Shown here: one piece after another, positions 24,601-32,800 of the stretch
Layout of the letters: each line of letters begins with the position of its first letter
How positions within the stretch are numbered: position 1 is the first letter of the stretch
Source: a virus
DNA length: 48,118 nucleotides
Virus record (IMG/VR): IMGVR_UViG_3300020472_000048
Location: 1-48,118 of that record
Reading direction: 5' to 3' (one strand)
Notes under the pieces: generated by a model
What the model was told of the DNA's origin: nothing
The model's input: the letters and a program-made list of their open reading frames with translations, nothing else
The model's database searches: none
Program-made: the position numbers and the translations under genes

Positions 24601-27600
24601 GCAAATAATAATAAGTTTGAGGTTCAGGTTGGAATGAGTCCATTAGTTGGTTGGACTCCACAATTAACAGGTACGAGTTATGATCCAAATACTGGATTAA
24701 TGGTTCTTGAAATAGGAACTCATACTCTAAAAGCTGGTGAAAGAGTTAGATTGGATCCATTATCATTGAAGTTTAGTTGTGGATTTGGTGGTGCTACTGG
24801 TACTGCTGCTGAGAAATCATATCCAAGATCTACTGACCCTTACTATAATACTGCTATTCCAATTCAATCGGTAACAGAGACTTCTATTACCTTACAAGTA
24901 TTGACTTCTGTACCTTCAACAAACACAGATCCTCATACATTTGTCAGTGCTACTGCTGATGCTGTTAAGTCTGGTGGTTTCTATCCACATACTTATGTTT
25001 CATCCATAGCAAAGGGTGTGAGAGCAACAAAATCAATGAAGATTGATGCTAATTCACTAACCTTTAAGTGTTCTAAAGATAATTTCATTGGAAATCATAC
25101 TTATCCAAGAACAACTGATCCAGCATATAATGTATTCCTACCTATAGTTGGTGCTTCACAGAATACACTATTAACCAATATTGGACCTGGTGGTGGAGCA
25201 GGAACTGGAGCAGTTGTAACCGCAATGGTAGCACCAAACAGACATAAGTTTGTAAATGCTATTGGAACACACAAATATGTTGATTCTATAAGTGATGCTG
25301 TTACTGTTGCTGGAGTTAAGAGAGATGTTAGCAATGCCGTTTACACTCCAAGTACAGGAGACTTCACATTAACAATAGGTAATCATAGTTTCACTACTAG
25401 TGATACAGTAACTATTGCCCCTAAAGCAATAATAATGACATGTGATGCTGATTCTCATGGATCAAATCATGCTTATCCAAGACCAACTGATCCAGCATAT
25501 AATACTGCTTTAGCAATTACTGCTGTAACTGCTCAAAAAATTACATGTAATGTTGGAAAACCTGTACAGATAGAAAGTGTAACTGCTGATGTTGGTGGTC
25601 CATTTACTGCTAATACTGCTGATTATGATCCTCAATCAGGTATTATGACAGTAACTACTGCTACTACTCATGGATTTACTGCCTCAGATACTTTATCTAC
25701 AAATACTGCAATATACGACCCAAGAGCTGGTATTTGTACCATAACTACAACTACTAATCATGGATTATCTAATGGTGATTGGGTTAAGTTAGAAGATAAC
25801 TCTATATTCTTTGAATGTTCTGAGGACAATTATGCTAGTGAGCATTCTTATCCAAGAAGTACTGATCCTTTATCTAATAAGTGGGTTCAAATTACAATTG
25901 ATGGTGCTGATAAAATTGAAATTCAAGCATTATCAACACTACCTTCTACAAATATTTCAGCACATCAATATCTACGTTCTGTAGAAAATAACATTCAGAA
26001 AGCAAATAATAGAGTTAAATTTGCTACTGGATCTCTAGTCTTCCAGTGTAACAAAGATCAGTATTCAACAAATCATGCTTACCCAAGAACAACTGATCCA
26101 TATTATGATACCTTTATGGGTGTAGAGACTATTGTTTCTACTAAGAAGTTTACTGTAAATGTTGGTAAATCTCCTGCTGGTACTGGTGGTGCTTTAGAAT
26201 TTACTATTGTGAATGGTGGATCTGGATATGTAAATCCAGAATTAATGATCCCTCAGCCAATTTATGAAGATATGCCTATAGTTGGTGTTTCTAGACTAGG
26301 TGTAGGTAAGACTACAGATACTGGTGAAAACCTATTACTTAACCTAAATGTAGGATCTGCTTCAACTGCTGTTGGTATAGGATCAACATTATTTGAAATA
26401 TCAGAGTTTGCTATATCAAGAGCTGGACATTCATTTAAGGTTGGTGATAGATTCAAACCTATTGGATTGGTTACATCTTCCGAATTAAGAGAACCTCTTA
26501 AAGAGTTTGAACTTGAAGTTGTTGAAATCTTTAATGATTTCTTTGCTGCTTGGCAATTTGGTGAAATTGACTTTATTGATAATATCGAAAATCTCCAGAA
26601 TGGTGTTAGAAGAAGATTCCCATTATTCTTTAATGGACAACTATTAAGTTTTGAAACTGATGAAAATGATTCAATATCATCTGATATTGATTTAAATGCG
26701 GTATTGATTATCTTTGTTAATGGTGTCATTCAAACACCTGGTATTGCTTATCAGTTTGAAGGTGGTGCTACATTTACATTTACTGAAGCACCTGATACAG
26801 GTGATAAAGTTGATATATTCTTCTACCTTGGTCAAAGAGGTATTGATGTTGAGATTATTGACATTCAAGAAACAATAAAACCAGGAGATGATATTAGAAT
26901 AATTCGTCATGTTCCTGGTAGACTAGATCAAAATAGAAATAGAACAGTTAAAGAAATATTATCTTCTGATATTCTTGAAACTGACATTTATACAGGTCCA
27001 GGTATTGATAGTTTGGATGACTTTATATGGAGACCAGTTGATTGGGCAAAACAGAAAGTTGACAAGATTATTGAAGGTAGTTTAGTAAGTAAAGATAGAG
27101 AATCTATTGAACCCTGTGTTTATCCAACAGCAAAAGTTATTTCGGATGTTAAAATTGATTCTGGTATAGGTCTTGATTTACAAGATGGAATATTTGTAGA
27201 TGATGCTGAAATTTTCTTCTATGAAGAAGGACCACTTCGTCTTCCTAGTTCTGAGCGTTATGGTGTTACAGTAGATGCTGTAGACACTATCTTAATGCCA
27301 GCATCTCCAGACCAAACTCCTGCAGATGTTACTTTAGTTTTGGGTAATAATGTTGGTACTGGAAATACAGAGGTCACCTCATATACAATTGCTGATAATG
27401 GTAAAGGTTATTTAACTACTCCTACTGTTAGGATAGCAAATCCACCAGAAATTGGTGTTGGTATTGGATCTACTGCTACTGCTACAGCAACAATTTCAAA
27501 TGGATCCTTGACAGCATTGACAATTACAAGTTCTGGATATGGATATAAGGTAGCACCTCAAGTGATAATTGAAAATCCTTTATATAAGACTGAAGATGTT

Positions 27601-28176
27601 AATCTTATTAAGTATGGACAAGGATTTACTGGTATTATTACAGGTATAGGAACTGCTGTTGGAACTGGTGGACATCCACTTGCTCTTGAGTTCTTCTTTA
27701 ACGTAACTGATGGTAAGCAAGCAAGTTTACTTCAGGCAGGATATCCTATTCTAGTTAAAGAAACATCTATTGGTGATGGTGTTACTTCTGTTGATAGTCA
27801 TGATACTTCAATTGTTGGTATAGGAACAACCTTCCTAGATAATATTTACAAGGTACATTCAATAACTGTAGCAGGTGATAAGGTTGCTAAGATTAAGTGT
27901 AATGTACTAAGTACAACTAACCACGTAGGTTTAGCTTCTACAGGTAGATATCTAACTGGAAATGTTGGGGTAACTACTTGTTTGGGTAAAATCACTTGGG
28001 GTAGATTATATGGAGACACTACAACTAGAGAAGCAAGTCCAATTTCAATTGGTGTGACTGGACTTACTATTGATTCTGGTTTATCCACATTCCCAACAAT
28101 TCAAAGGAGAAACAATGTATTGGGTTCTCTTAAAGGATTGAGGAATACAGGTGCTATTAGATTACAAGTATTATAA
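12643..28176 (+). CDS. giant tail/baseplate structural protein (gp7 position), 5177 aa
   Basis: A single unbroken frame of 15.5 kb between gp6 and gp8, the place of gp7 in T4 (about 1030 aa). The first 60 residues (MSIEFEKRVQVNRIIESQLP, then FVVADFPLATELLKTYYISQ) are the conserved start of cyanophage proteins at this locus, which probably dock on the baseplate wedge. The rest is a string of small beta modules: 'IDNEIITYTG' loops, 'NHGxxxGDxVxY' units, 'GxGYxxxPxVxI' units, many VGIGST turns, and eight copies of a Cys...HxYPRxTDP module at about residues 3525-4505. There is no signal peptide, membrane span or obvious enzyme domain. The C-terminus (FPTIQRRNNVLG and TGAIRLQVL) is again conserved-looking. 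Inferred to form a long peripheral baseplate or fibre-like extension that may bind host surface. Confidence 0.85.
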   Translation: MSIEFEKRVQVNRIIESQLPEFVVADFPLATELLKTYYISQENQGANADLLDNLDRYIKVDNLVPEVITGTTTLTKEVLITETEILVNSTKGFPSSYGLLKIDNEIITYTGKTDTSFTGCIRGFSGVTGHHVGISSSLDHVNSEHLIFEDTNASGHANESTVTNLSVLFLQEFYKKIKRTFLPGLEDNKFADGIDVGNFIKNARSFYQSKGIAESIRILFKVLYGVEAEVIDLEERLVKPSSAEYIRREVIIADSLNGEAQNLVGQTIFKSTDLRTNASVSEIEVLTRDNKLYYKLSLFVGFNDKDLIEGTFTIPGKTKVLEQVVPGESIVSVDSTIGFGQTGNFTIEYLNGNVGVVTYTSKTVNQFFGCSDITGNIGIASDLRSTETIFGYENGDLSKRVDLRITGVVSDFVPESDIALISEKQEITVKNVGEFIQNPSETTQSYKEIFANSWIYNTSSRYEINGSINSGTTSFTFLSKIDKSSLKVGDSFDIIRRGTNIRVGGGIVKRIDSDYVFTGEGVNYIANEPHSAVFYDIRRNLRKANYNTGNVDGIELTDGNNKVIADTLNVYVDGNDFGYAASNSLSSHKIDQEPLNGIIPSGAPPHIQTGTINALTGVEIDFTEIKFAEKVKFRTGDSIIYTSDKPLLGLTNGSKYFVKADSTEKIIRLYDTINAIERDSAKEFNQPSDPNATHTFTLEDHYNKKITSNHILRKFPLGQDLNIPSKEEKQSKNIGLLINGVQLRSNTNDDFITYGIIEKTEVYNSGTGYDVVNPPKIRVGNANTFIKPDGTVGIGTTALVEAVIRGSVKEILVDPQDFDIDKVSSVRLTGGNGKDCFLQPVVGPRYREVEFDSRDIFFSGGLDVQEETITFKSEHNFVDGQLIYYNKNGQDPIGITPFKSAATTVTEYLVNGAPYYAKVLNPKRIRLFKRPEEATFGVSGINTVGFSTATTAAGIHKFRTESKNTLNSVKVINPGYDYQYRKLPVTPSGISTSYDTINFVNHGFRNGDIVEYSSDGTTIEGLDTSLSYLVIKIDANSFRLAESDAAGVAKTDFERGKYVDLRSTGTGYQIFKYPDIKIETTVSFATTVTGSYEGKITPIIEGEIIDTYTYENGSNYGSSIINHIIKPKVDIINGKGAEIKAFIDDGKILDIIVLNGGQEYNSLPHIKIEGPSGNGAILRPIISDGKLDDVVVINTGIGYSSTDTNVYVDPRGKNGLLSPQIRRLEIDDIQKRGMNIHLEPSGDDGLLYEVKAYDQSLRDEFGDSGINNAGIGTHSPLIGWAYDGNPIYGAFGYSSPNDIGEVKRLKSGYVKDNTWYDRPEQDSGYFLDDYKFDGSGDLDKYNGRFCKTPEFPNGVYAYFATLDENENPQYPYFIGKTYRSQFISDNLSLNQKFDFNNSTLSRNTLPYKVNDRYANNDFIIESNEIIKQKSVIESVTRGVVDTFQVLDGGKNYKVGDFTSFDNEGTGGSGARGQVDRIVGIGVSNIKTELTTFENATLIWKDAQTVEAHYLPKIELNDQDTVLISGLSTANYKLNNSFKVGISTDIIGLAKTMTVNNNPNGKTEDIYVNIIPNTVSVGGSLRVGDETLKVLNLYGLEKIIRIQRYGTGIGHTYSSEIDVLNNRISIPVKSNYFDSKLDELVFFNGHQSVGLGTTCGSIIDYVYGEITNNINVPQQSIYLPSHPFRNGQKIKLSKPLTATSFLVSRDDDASNQFYIPDQSTAISELYVVDKGTDYIGLATNVGAASTESGLFFFGNGDNNYQYLIESDHDQLTANIDRVVSTVTTQVALANTTTHGLAVGDIIDLEVVPNIAVGIGSTAPLTVSFNDEHQKLLINEISFNATAVVLNTDTITIPDHGYKTGDKVFYDNQEIISGSSLVGGLSVGAYYVHTIDSNTINLCETHKDSIVTPPRIVDLTGQGNNKHTLSLINPPITVVKSSDLTFGVGSTSLENYKLKFFYDREFKNEFVNATSYDPLESVQASFSVVGVGTVGVGTFSSSPVVGAAVSIGFSTSVPSVLYYALEKNGYISTADTGVYDYSEIRFVDSAYSGEFRVFDVDDETFKISPRSVPEVLEYHDNQCDLLEYSSKSGNILGPIKSIKTISEGFSYKSIPGFTSITSANGENANVVALSTSIGRINNLRIIDYGFEYSADKTLRPEAYISPIVRVDDLDVIESIKVIGPGAEYLSAPDVILFNPESKEVVDTTSLMATVPNQGISEIKVIAPIKGLDSVNHRVITINNSNGIGIVSMTTEGTVARCVMETPINGYDVPPFAVGDDIFVEGILMGWESGIGTQTSSTAGISTEGTGYNSEDYDYQFLKVKSYDSSNPDVLKFDLVGLTTNPGIAKTYQTGYANIVNRKNYPVFETDQKRAEFTISESLLVSQGTPFVKSDLTVTETRDDYIKVDGLDNLKIGDRIAGESSGTSATVVGIDKQYAKFNVDYSNRQDYGWTDNTGKLSEDFQVTPNNDYFQNLSYSIKSEKTWDDIVDPVNRLVHPAGLKNFADTVVETTLVGVGIGSTFFTTPTLVLDVVGERRVDTINDFDLGIDFEPRESGNTRDSKFVDFQNAKLTDYSKCKTNRVLIHDDISGRFSSKGIQDLFTEIEELNTNYARYLVQIVDADTFDIQISDLIVLTSTENAYLIEKSSDYSNMKLGDFSADVDYFKRKTLLFTPTDKFNKDHDIKLLKTSFNTDNITDGTKEFGSVDLIGNNVSVSAGRTMFSATISGTTLTTTDFDLLGLKHVNGLPTTNSLVGIGTTVSGLGLIKDTLGNELTEIVSIDSSSTATIKINPDTTPNAPTVPSTYTTPVTGQFGFINTPYFVNNGVGGLDPVPVPIGVSTSNVMEFADTNCNAFYASVVAKDDVTGELDYTEAIVNVNGSDVTISQLYADLTQTSLSIIDTGTVGILTASYDSGTIKFDCINERHSTLRLSTSVVGLGTTTAGIGTHRFNVPGQPEGAERSARYESTYNTTEVGTGVTVATIDRTIDSTVKSIIKVRQGDKFAIHQPILIHDQNNDAITIQYPHIGEVSGIGTFGSETDTQNVNLVFYPDNTGLVEVQSYNEVFNTINDFANEPDVLQYGPVTSDLLLTSYDGINGTRGNKVNFNLTYQGIPVYVKKFNPTDTTRVITDSTPGAGTTFAIPNHFFNTNEELTYTPESTFIGVPPVSVGIAATLDADGSLVTVMPSKVFVKAGSADKFQIYSRKEYIDVGNPITITTNGSGNSHKFEMTKKLSKTVIGLDGIVQQPVTYTAIKHSLPSNIGIGISQFALSGISSVQPRDVLKINNEYMKVEQVGFATEVDATINSSEDWASIPVVRVKRGALGIDASTHSAGDEVRIHRGSFNIVDSTAWFLDPPKGNTRTRRNDTNIPYVRAEYSGRTFLRTNYDTNMVFDDISDSFTGIGKTYTLTVGGANTVSGVGVGNGILFINGVFQTPLTLNNLGNNYEIEGNATAGVSSVTFTGISSENGQKIESEFDINQNQLPRGGLIVSMGSSTGLGYAPLVGARVLAKETNGVLDSIVSIASSVGPIGSGIETAHYDPVTGIMTVTTNTVHGFALESPETVKLEDLHFTCPTYTIGQPITGTTYNPATGDMVIKIAGHGLSNGDSVKLKEESITFSCGFGGATGSAAEKSYPRKTDPAYDRYMYISDVTTDTFKVNVLFGVTPTNTDAHTFVSATTDCVQSLNYIGVTTSIFQNHERPIPLVGVTSERSFQVNVGVTSIPHNYLKGGGVYAFYDELTPGSGYREPVSIGVTDINYLHKFVSATTDAITAYTGSFMGQSLNPTLADYNSETGSLLFTTEVHGIPEPVDLDINDAKYDARVGILTAYAGTNFDVSGATYDPTTGNMVLEIGDHDVDTNDKVKIAPNSITFSCTFDNQVGIDSHKSYPRSSGTGNAGGGADPAYDTYLNVIAADKLAGTITVKVLTTTPSTNTDPHLFVSATDGCVFVPRVFTNNEQVKFVDGAITFKCDMDGNTTNHPYPRLSDPVRDKWLLVSQANNNKFEVQVGMSPLVGWTPQLTGTSYDPNTGLMVLEIGTHTLKAGERVRLDPLSLKFSCGFGGATGTAAEKSYPRSTDPYYNTAIPIQSVTETSITLQVLTSVPSTNTDPHTFVSATADAVKSGGFYPHTYVSSIAKGVRATKSMKIDANSLTFKCSKDNFIGNHTYPRTTDPAYNVFLPIVGASQNTLLTNIGPGGGAGTGAVVTAMVAPNRHKFVNAIGTHKYVDSISDAVTVAGVKRDVSNAVYTPSTGDFTLTIGNHSFTTSDTVTIAPKAIIMTCDADSHGSNHAYPRPTDPAYNTALAITAVTAQKITCNVGKPVQIESVTADVGGPFTANTADYDPQSGIMTVTTATTHGFTASDTLSTNTAIYDPRAGICTITTTTNHGLSNGDWVKLEDNSIFFECSEDNYASEHSYPRSTDPLSNKWVQITIDGADKIEIQALSTLPSTNISAHQYLRSVENNIQKANNRVKFATGSLVFQCNKDQYSTNHAYPRTTDPYYDTFMGVETIVSTKKFTVNVGKSPAGTGGALEFTIVNGGSGYVNPELMIPQPIYEDMPIVGVSRLGVGKTTDTGENLLLNLNVGSASTAVGIGSTLFEISEFAISRAGHSFKVGDRFKPIGLVTSSELREPLKEFELEVVEIFNDFFAAWQFGEIDFIDNIENLQNGVRRRFPLFFNGQLLSFETDENDSISSDIDLNAVLIIFVNGVIQTPGIAYQFEGGATFTFTEAPDTGDKVDIFFYLGQRGIDVEIIDIQETIKPGDDIRIIRHVPGRLDQNRNRTVKEILSSDILETDIYTGPGIDSLDDFIWRPVDWAKQKVDKIIEGSLVSKDRESIEPCVYPTAKVISDVKIDSGIGLDLQDGIFVDDAEIFFYEEGPLRLPSSERYGVTVDAVDTILMPASPDQTPADVTLVLGNNVGTGNTEVTSYTIADNGKGYLTTPTVRIANPPEIGVGIGSTATATATISNGSLTALTITSSGYGYKVAPQVIIENPLYKTEDVNLIKYGQGFTGIITGIGTAVGTGGHPLALEFFFNVTDGKQASLLQAGYPILVKETSIGDGVTSVDSHDTSIVGIGTTFLDNIYKVHSITVAGDKVAKIKCNVLSTTNHVGLASTGRYLTGNVGVTTCLGKITWGRLYGDTTTREASPISIGVTGLTIDSGLSTFPTIQRRNNVLGSLKGLRNTGAIRLQVL
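23220..26160 (+). repeat. eight coding repeats with F-x-C...H-x-YPR-x-TDP motif
   Basis: Inside the giant gene, YPR-containing modules end near 23520, 24280, 24560, 24828, 25110, 25480, 25858 and 26090. Full units run: YDPxTGxM, H-x(5)-D-x-V, S-(I/L)-x-F-x-C, (N/E/K)-H/K-x-YPR-x-TDP, then TNTDPHxFVSA. Units 1 and 4 share SCGFGGATG and are nearly identical at DNA level, suggesting recent duplication. The invariant Cys and the usual His before YPR could be a metal site. Confidence 0.8.
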
Positions 28177-28180
28177 TGAC

Positions 28181-28188
28181 TATAAATA
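28181..28188 (+). promoter_or_regulatory. late promoter motif TATAAATA
   Basis: Exact late octamer between the giant gene's stop and gp8 (ATG 28210). Begins the second late unit. Confidence 0.65.
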
Positions 28189-28209
28189 AACAATAAAAGT
28201 ATATTTAAG

Positions 28210-29841
28210 ATGCCAGCGATTGTTACTGACCAATTTAGAATACTTAACGCTAGTAATTTTGTAGATTCTGTTACAAATAATAACTACTACGTTTTTATTG
28301 GTTTGCCAAACCCAACCCAAACAAAAGAGGGTGGTATTATAGGGTATGGTAGATCCGAAACTTGGAATCAGTCTTCAGAAACACCTAGACCACTTGATAG
28401 TTTTTCCAGCAATGCTCATGTTGGAGATATTATGATGTTTGGTAAGAAAATACAAGCAAAGAATATAAGAAGAGTTATTAAGAGAATTGACTGGAAAGCT
28501 GGTGAAAGATATGAGATTTATCGTGATGATTATAGTCGTGAAAATCAAAGTCCAAATACTCAAGCAAATAAGTTATACAGATCCAGATATTATGTAATGA
28601 ACTCTGAATACAAAGTTTATATTTGTATTGATAATGGTGGATATGGTTCTAATACATCTCAGTCTGCTAAAGGAAATGTATCTCAAGATGAGCCAACATT
28701 TACTGATTTAGAACCATCTAAAGCTGGTAGTAGTGGTGATGGGTATTTGTGGAAATACCTATTTACGGTTTCACCTAGTGATATTATTAAATTTGATTCT
28801 ACTGAATATGTTGCTGTTCCTAATGATTGGGAAACTAGTACAGACCCTCAAATAAGAGCAGTTAGAGAAAATGGAGATTCTATTTTAAATAATAACCAAA
28901 TTAAACATGTATATATTGAAAATGCTGGAAAATCTTATTCAAACTTAACTGGACAAGAAGTTAACATTGTTGGTGATGGAATTGGTGCTAAAGCAAGAGT
29001 TGATGTTAATTCTGATGGCAATATTACTGATATAACCGTTACTTCTGGTGGTAAGGGATATAGTTATGGATTAGTTGATTTGGGTGCGGTTAATACCAAT
29101 TCGGGTGGATCAAGTGCTAAATTACTTCCTATTATTCCTCCAAGTAGAGGACATGGTTATGACATTTATCAAGAATTAGGAACCGATAAGATTTTAATTT
29201 ATGCTAGATTTGATGATAGTACTAAAGATTTCCCAGTAGATACTAAATTTGCTGTAGTTGGTATAGTAAAAAATCCTACTAAGATTGATCAAGTAACAGT
29301 CTTTAATGAAAATCAGTTTTCATGTTTAGATGCTATGTTATTTAAAGATGATCAATTAAGTCAAGATCCAACTCAACAAGTGACAGGAAATCCACAAGTA
29401 GGTGAAGTAATTGAGCAAACACAAACTGATGCTTTGACTGGTGCTTCAGTTAAAGCAAGAGCATATGTTGCTTCATTTGATGAAGATACTAAAGTATTAA
29501 AATATTTTACTGATAGGTCATTAAATTATAGTGGATCTCAGGATCAGACAGATTATATTGGTATATCTACATTGGGCAGACATTATTCCTTTACTTCAGC
29601 TGATGGTGTTGTTGAAGGAAAAACTTCTGGATTTAAGGGTTATATCAATAATAAGTATACTGGAATCACAACTAATCCTACTGGAAATAAGCAAGTTGAT
29701 CTAGGAATGGCCTTCACAGAAGGGTTGGCGAAATCCGAGATAAATAAAGGATCAGGGGAGTTGGTTTATATTGACCATCGACCATTGATTGCTCGAAATG
29801 AGCGACAAAAAGAAGACGTTAAAATCATCCTGGAATTCTAA
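28210..29841 (+). CDS. 8: baseplate wedge protein gp8
   Basis: The N-terminus PAIVTDQFRILNASNFVDSV, followed by NYYVFIGLPNPTQ and GRSETWNQSSETPRPLDS, is the gp8 pattern (transcript-early 'YxFIGxxxxW' start). DGYLWKYLFTVSPSDIIKF is another conserved gp8 stretch, and YIDHRPLIARNERQKEDVKI forms the typical end. At 543 residues it is much longer than T4 gp8 (334). The extra part, roughly 230-420, includes two GxGY-type beta units (ENAGKSYSNL, TSGGKGYSYG). In T4, gp8 dimers stabilise the wedge with gp6, gp7 and gp10. Six bases separate it from the next gene. Confidence 0.9.
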   Translation: MPAIVTDQFRILNASNFVDSVTNNNYYVFIGLPNPTQTKEGGIIGYGRSETWNQSSETPRPLDSFSSNAHVGDIMMFGKKIQAKNIRRVIKRIDWKAGERYEIYRDDYSRENQSPNTQANKLYRSRYYVMNSEYKVYICIDNGGYGSNTSQSAKGNVSQDEPTFTDLEPSKAGSSGDGYLWKYLFTVSPSDIIKFDSTEYVAVPNDWETSTDPQIRAVRENGDSILNNNQIKHVYIENAGKSYSNLTGQEVNIVGDGIGAKARVDVNSDGNITDITVTSGGKGYSYGLVDLGAVNTNSGGSSAKLLPIIPPSRGHGYDIYQELGTDKILIYARFDDSTKDFPVDTKFAVVGIVKNPTKIDQVTVFNENQFSCLDAMLFKDDQLSQDPTQQVTGNPQVGEVIEQTQTDALTGASVKARAYVASFDEDTKVLKYFTDRSLNYSGSQDQTDYIGISTLGRHYSFTSADGVVEGKTSGFKGYINNKYTGITTNPTGNKQVDLGMAFTEGLAKSEINKGSGELVYIDHRPLIARNERQKEDVKIILEF

Positions 29842-29847
29842 AGTAAA

Positions 29848-32800
29848 ATGCCACAAAAGACTAATTTAAATATAAGTCCTTATTACGATGATTTTGATAA
29901 GGCAAAGAACTATTATAAGGTTTTGTTTAAGCCTGGATATCCAGTTCAAGCAAGAGAATTAACAGGATTACAATCAATATTACAGAATCAGGTAGAATCT
30001 TTTGGTAATCATATCTTTAAAGAAGGATCTATGGTTATTCCTGGATCTGTTACATATGATAGTACATATTTTTCATGTAAAGTAAATCCAGATCATTTAG
30101 GAATAGATATTAGCATTTATCTTGATGCTTTAATAGCTAATGGTGGAACTAGAATAAAAGGTCAGACATCTCAAATTTCAGCAAAAATTATAAATTATAT
30201 TCTACCACCAAAAGAAGGTGTTGATGAAATTACAATATTTGTTAAATATACAAGTTCAGATACTACTGGTGAAAGTACACATTTTCCAAGTAGTGAGATA
30301 ATTGTACTTGAAGAGAATGTTACTTATGGTAATACAACAATAAATTCTGGAGATACTGTACTAACTTTAGTTTCTGATAACCCTACAGCAACTGGTTCTG
30401 CCGTAGGTGTCGATAAAGGTGTATATTTCTTAAGAGGAACTTTTGTAGATGTACCAAAAGCAACAGTTGTTTTAGAACCATATTCAAATAAACCATCATA
30501 TAGAGTTGGTTTTGAAATAGTTGAAGAAATTGTAACATCAAATGATGATACTAGTTTAAATGATAATGCTAAAGGATTTACAAATTACGCTGCTCCTGGT
30601 GCTGATAGATTTAAAATCACTACAAAATTAACTAAAAAGGCACTTGATGATTTTGATGATATCAATTTTATAGAATTGGTTAGAGTTAGAAAGGGTGAAA
30701 TTAAAAAGATACAAAATTCAACAGTATACTCTGAAATTAGAAAGTGGATTGCCAAGAGAACATATGATGAATCTGGCAACTATGCTCTAGACCCATTTAA
30801 TGTAACTATTCAAAATTCTCTTAATGATGAGATAGGATCTAATGGTCTATACGTAGATACAGAAAAAACTGATGAAGGTGGTACACCAACAGACGATTTA
30901 ATGTGTGTTAAGTTGTCTCCAGGTAAAGCATATGTTAGAGGATTTGATGTTCCTTTGCCAGGTACTACAGTTCTTGATATTGATAAGCCAAGAGATACCA
31001 AAACAATAAAATCATCGAGTGTCCCATTCAGGATGGGAAGTCTCTTAAGAGTTAACAATGTAGAAGGAACTCCTTTTGTTAGTATTGGTACTAAAAAGGG
31101 TGGTGCTGCACAGGTTGGTGTTGGTAATACTGTTGCTCTTTATGCTAGAAGAAAAGGATCCACTTCAGGTGCTACACCTCAAGTTGACGTTGGGTCAGCA
31201 GTAGTTGGACAAGCAAGAGTATATTCATTTAATGCTTCAGACGATACTTATAAAGGTGATGAGACTGAATGGGATCTTTTCTTATATGATGTACAAACTT
31301 ATACAGTTCTCACAATAGATCCAGGTCAAGGTGGATTATTGTATCAATCAGGAACCTTAGCACCATCAGGTTCTAGAGTAAGGGGTATGAATAGTGGTGC
31401 TACAGGATATGTAGAGGATCATCCTAATACCAATGAAATTAATGTTATTCAAACATCAGGTACTTTTGTACAAGGTGAAAAAATAGTATTTAATGAAAGA
31501 ACAAGTAATGTTGGTGTTAATACTTCAACAGCAACTATAGAAGCAGTTACAACATATACAACTGATGATATAAAATCAATTTTCCAACAATCTAATGATA
31601 TTGGTGGATTGGGTGCTGCCTTTAGTGCTGACGCTGTTCTGTATCCAAGAACTCTACCCAATTTCTCAAAAGGAGATATACTTAATGTTGAAGATGATAA
31701 AGGAACATCTTTAAATAGAAGATTTAGTGGTAATATTGGTATAAAAACCGATAGTATTGTTCAATATAATTTAGCAGGTAGTGTTGATGGTAATTCTGTT
31801 CCTGTACCAAAATGGAATAGAGTTTCTGCAATATCAGCAAATGGATCAGAATTAACTTTTGATACCATAGAAACTGTTGATAATCTTTGTAATGGTATGA
31901 AGTTAAGTGGTGGAGCAAAGTCAGAGTCAACATTCTCAGTAATGTCACCTAGACTTATAAATCTCAATCGTTCTGGTTTATACAGTAAGTTAGCAAAGAA
32001 AAATATTGCTTCTGCTGATTTTTCAAATTCAAACTTAACTATTACTAGACAACTTAGAAATAGAACAGTATCTGCTACTGGAATAACAATCAATGCCAGT
32101 GAAGCATTTGAAAATTCTGGTGAAGATGGTGCTCTAGGTATTACTACAGCATTTTTTGAACCATTTGATGCTGAGAAGTATTCTATTCATTATTCTGATG
32201 GTACTATAGAGAGATTAACTTCAGATCAAGTAGTTATTACTACTGGAGGATCTGTTATTAATTTTAAAGCATTGGCAAAGACTAGTGGAAGTGCTGATGT
32301 AAATGTTACGTTAAAGAAATTGGGAATTGCTAGTAGAACAAAAAATTATATTAGAAGTGAAAAACTAGAAGTAACAAAATCAAATAATGTTTCTACAGAA
32401 GCAAGTGGTCTATCTCAAAGTAAATCATATGGTTTAAGAGTAGAAGATCAAGAAATATCATTGAATGTTCCAGATGCTGTAAAGGTATTGGCAGTATATG
32501 AGTCCACAAATACAGCAACACCAGTTTTAGATTCTTTAGAATTTGTTTCTGGTTTAGGATTAGATGTTAATACTTATGTTGGGGAACAAGTTATTGGTAC
32601 TCAAAGTAGGGCAATTGGTCAAGTTGTTAATAGAAAAAATGCAACAACAACTGAATTTGTTTATTTAAATGGTAATAAGTTTGTAAAAGGTGAAACAGTA
32701 AAATTTAAAGAATCAAATATAAGTTCTGTAGCCCAGAAAGTAACAGAGGGTAGTTATGTTGACAGAACAGATAATTATGATCTCGATAAAGGTCATAGAA

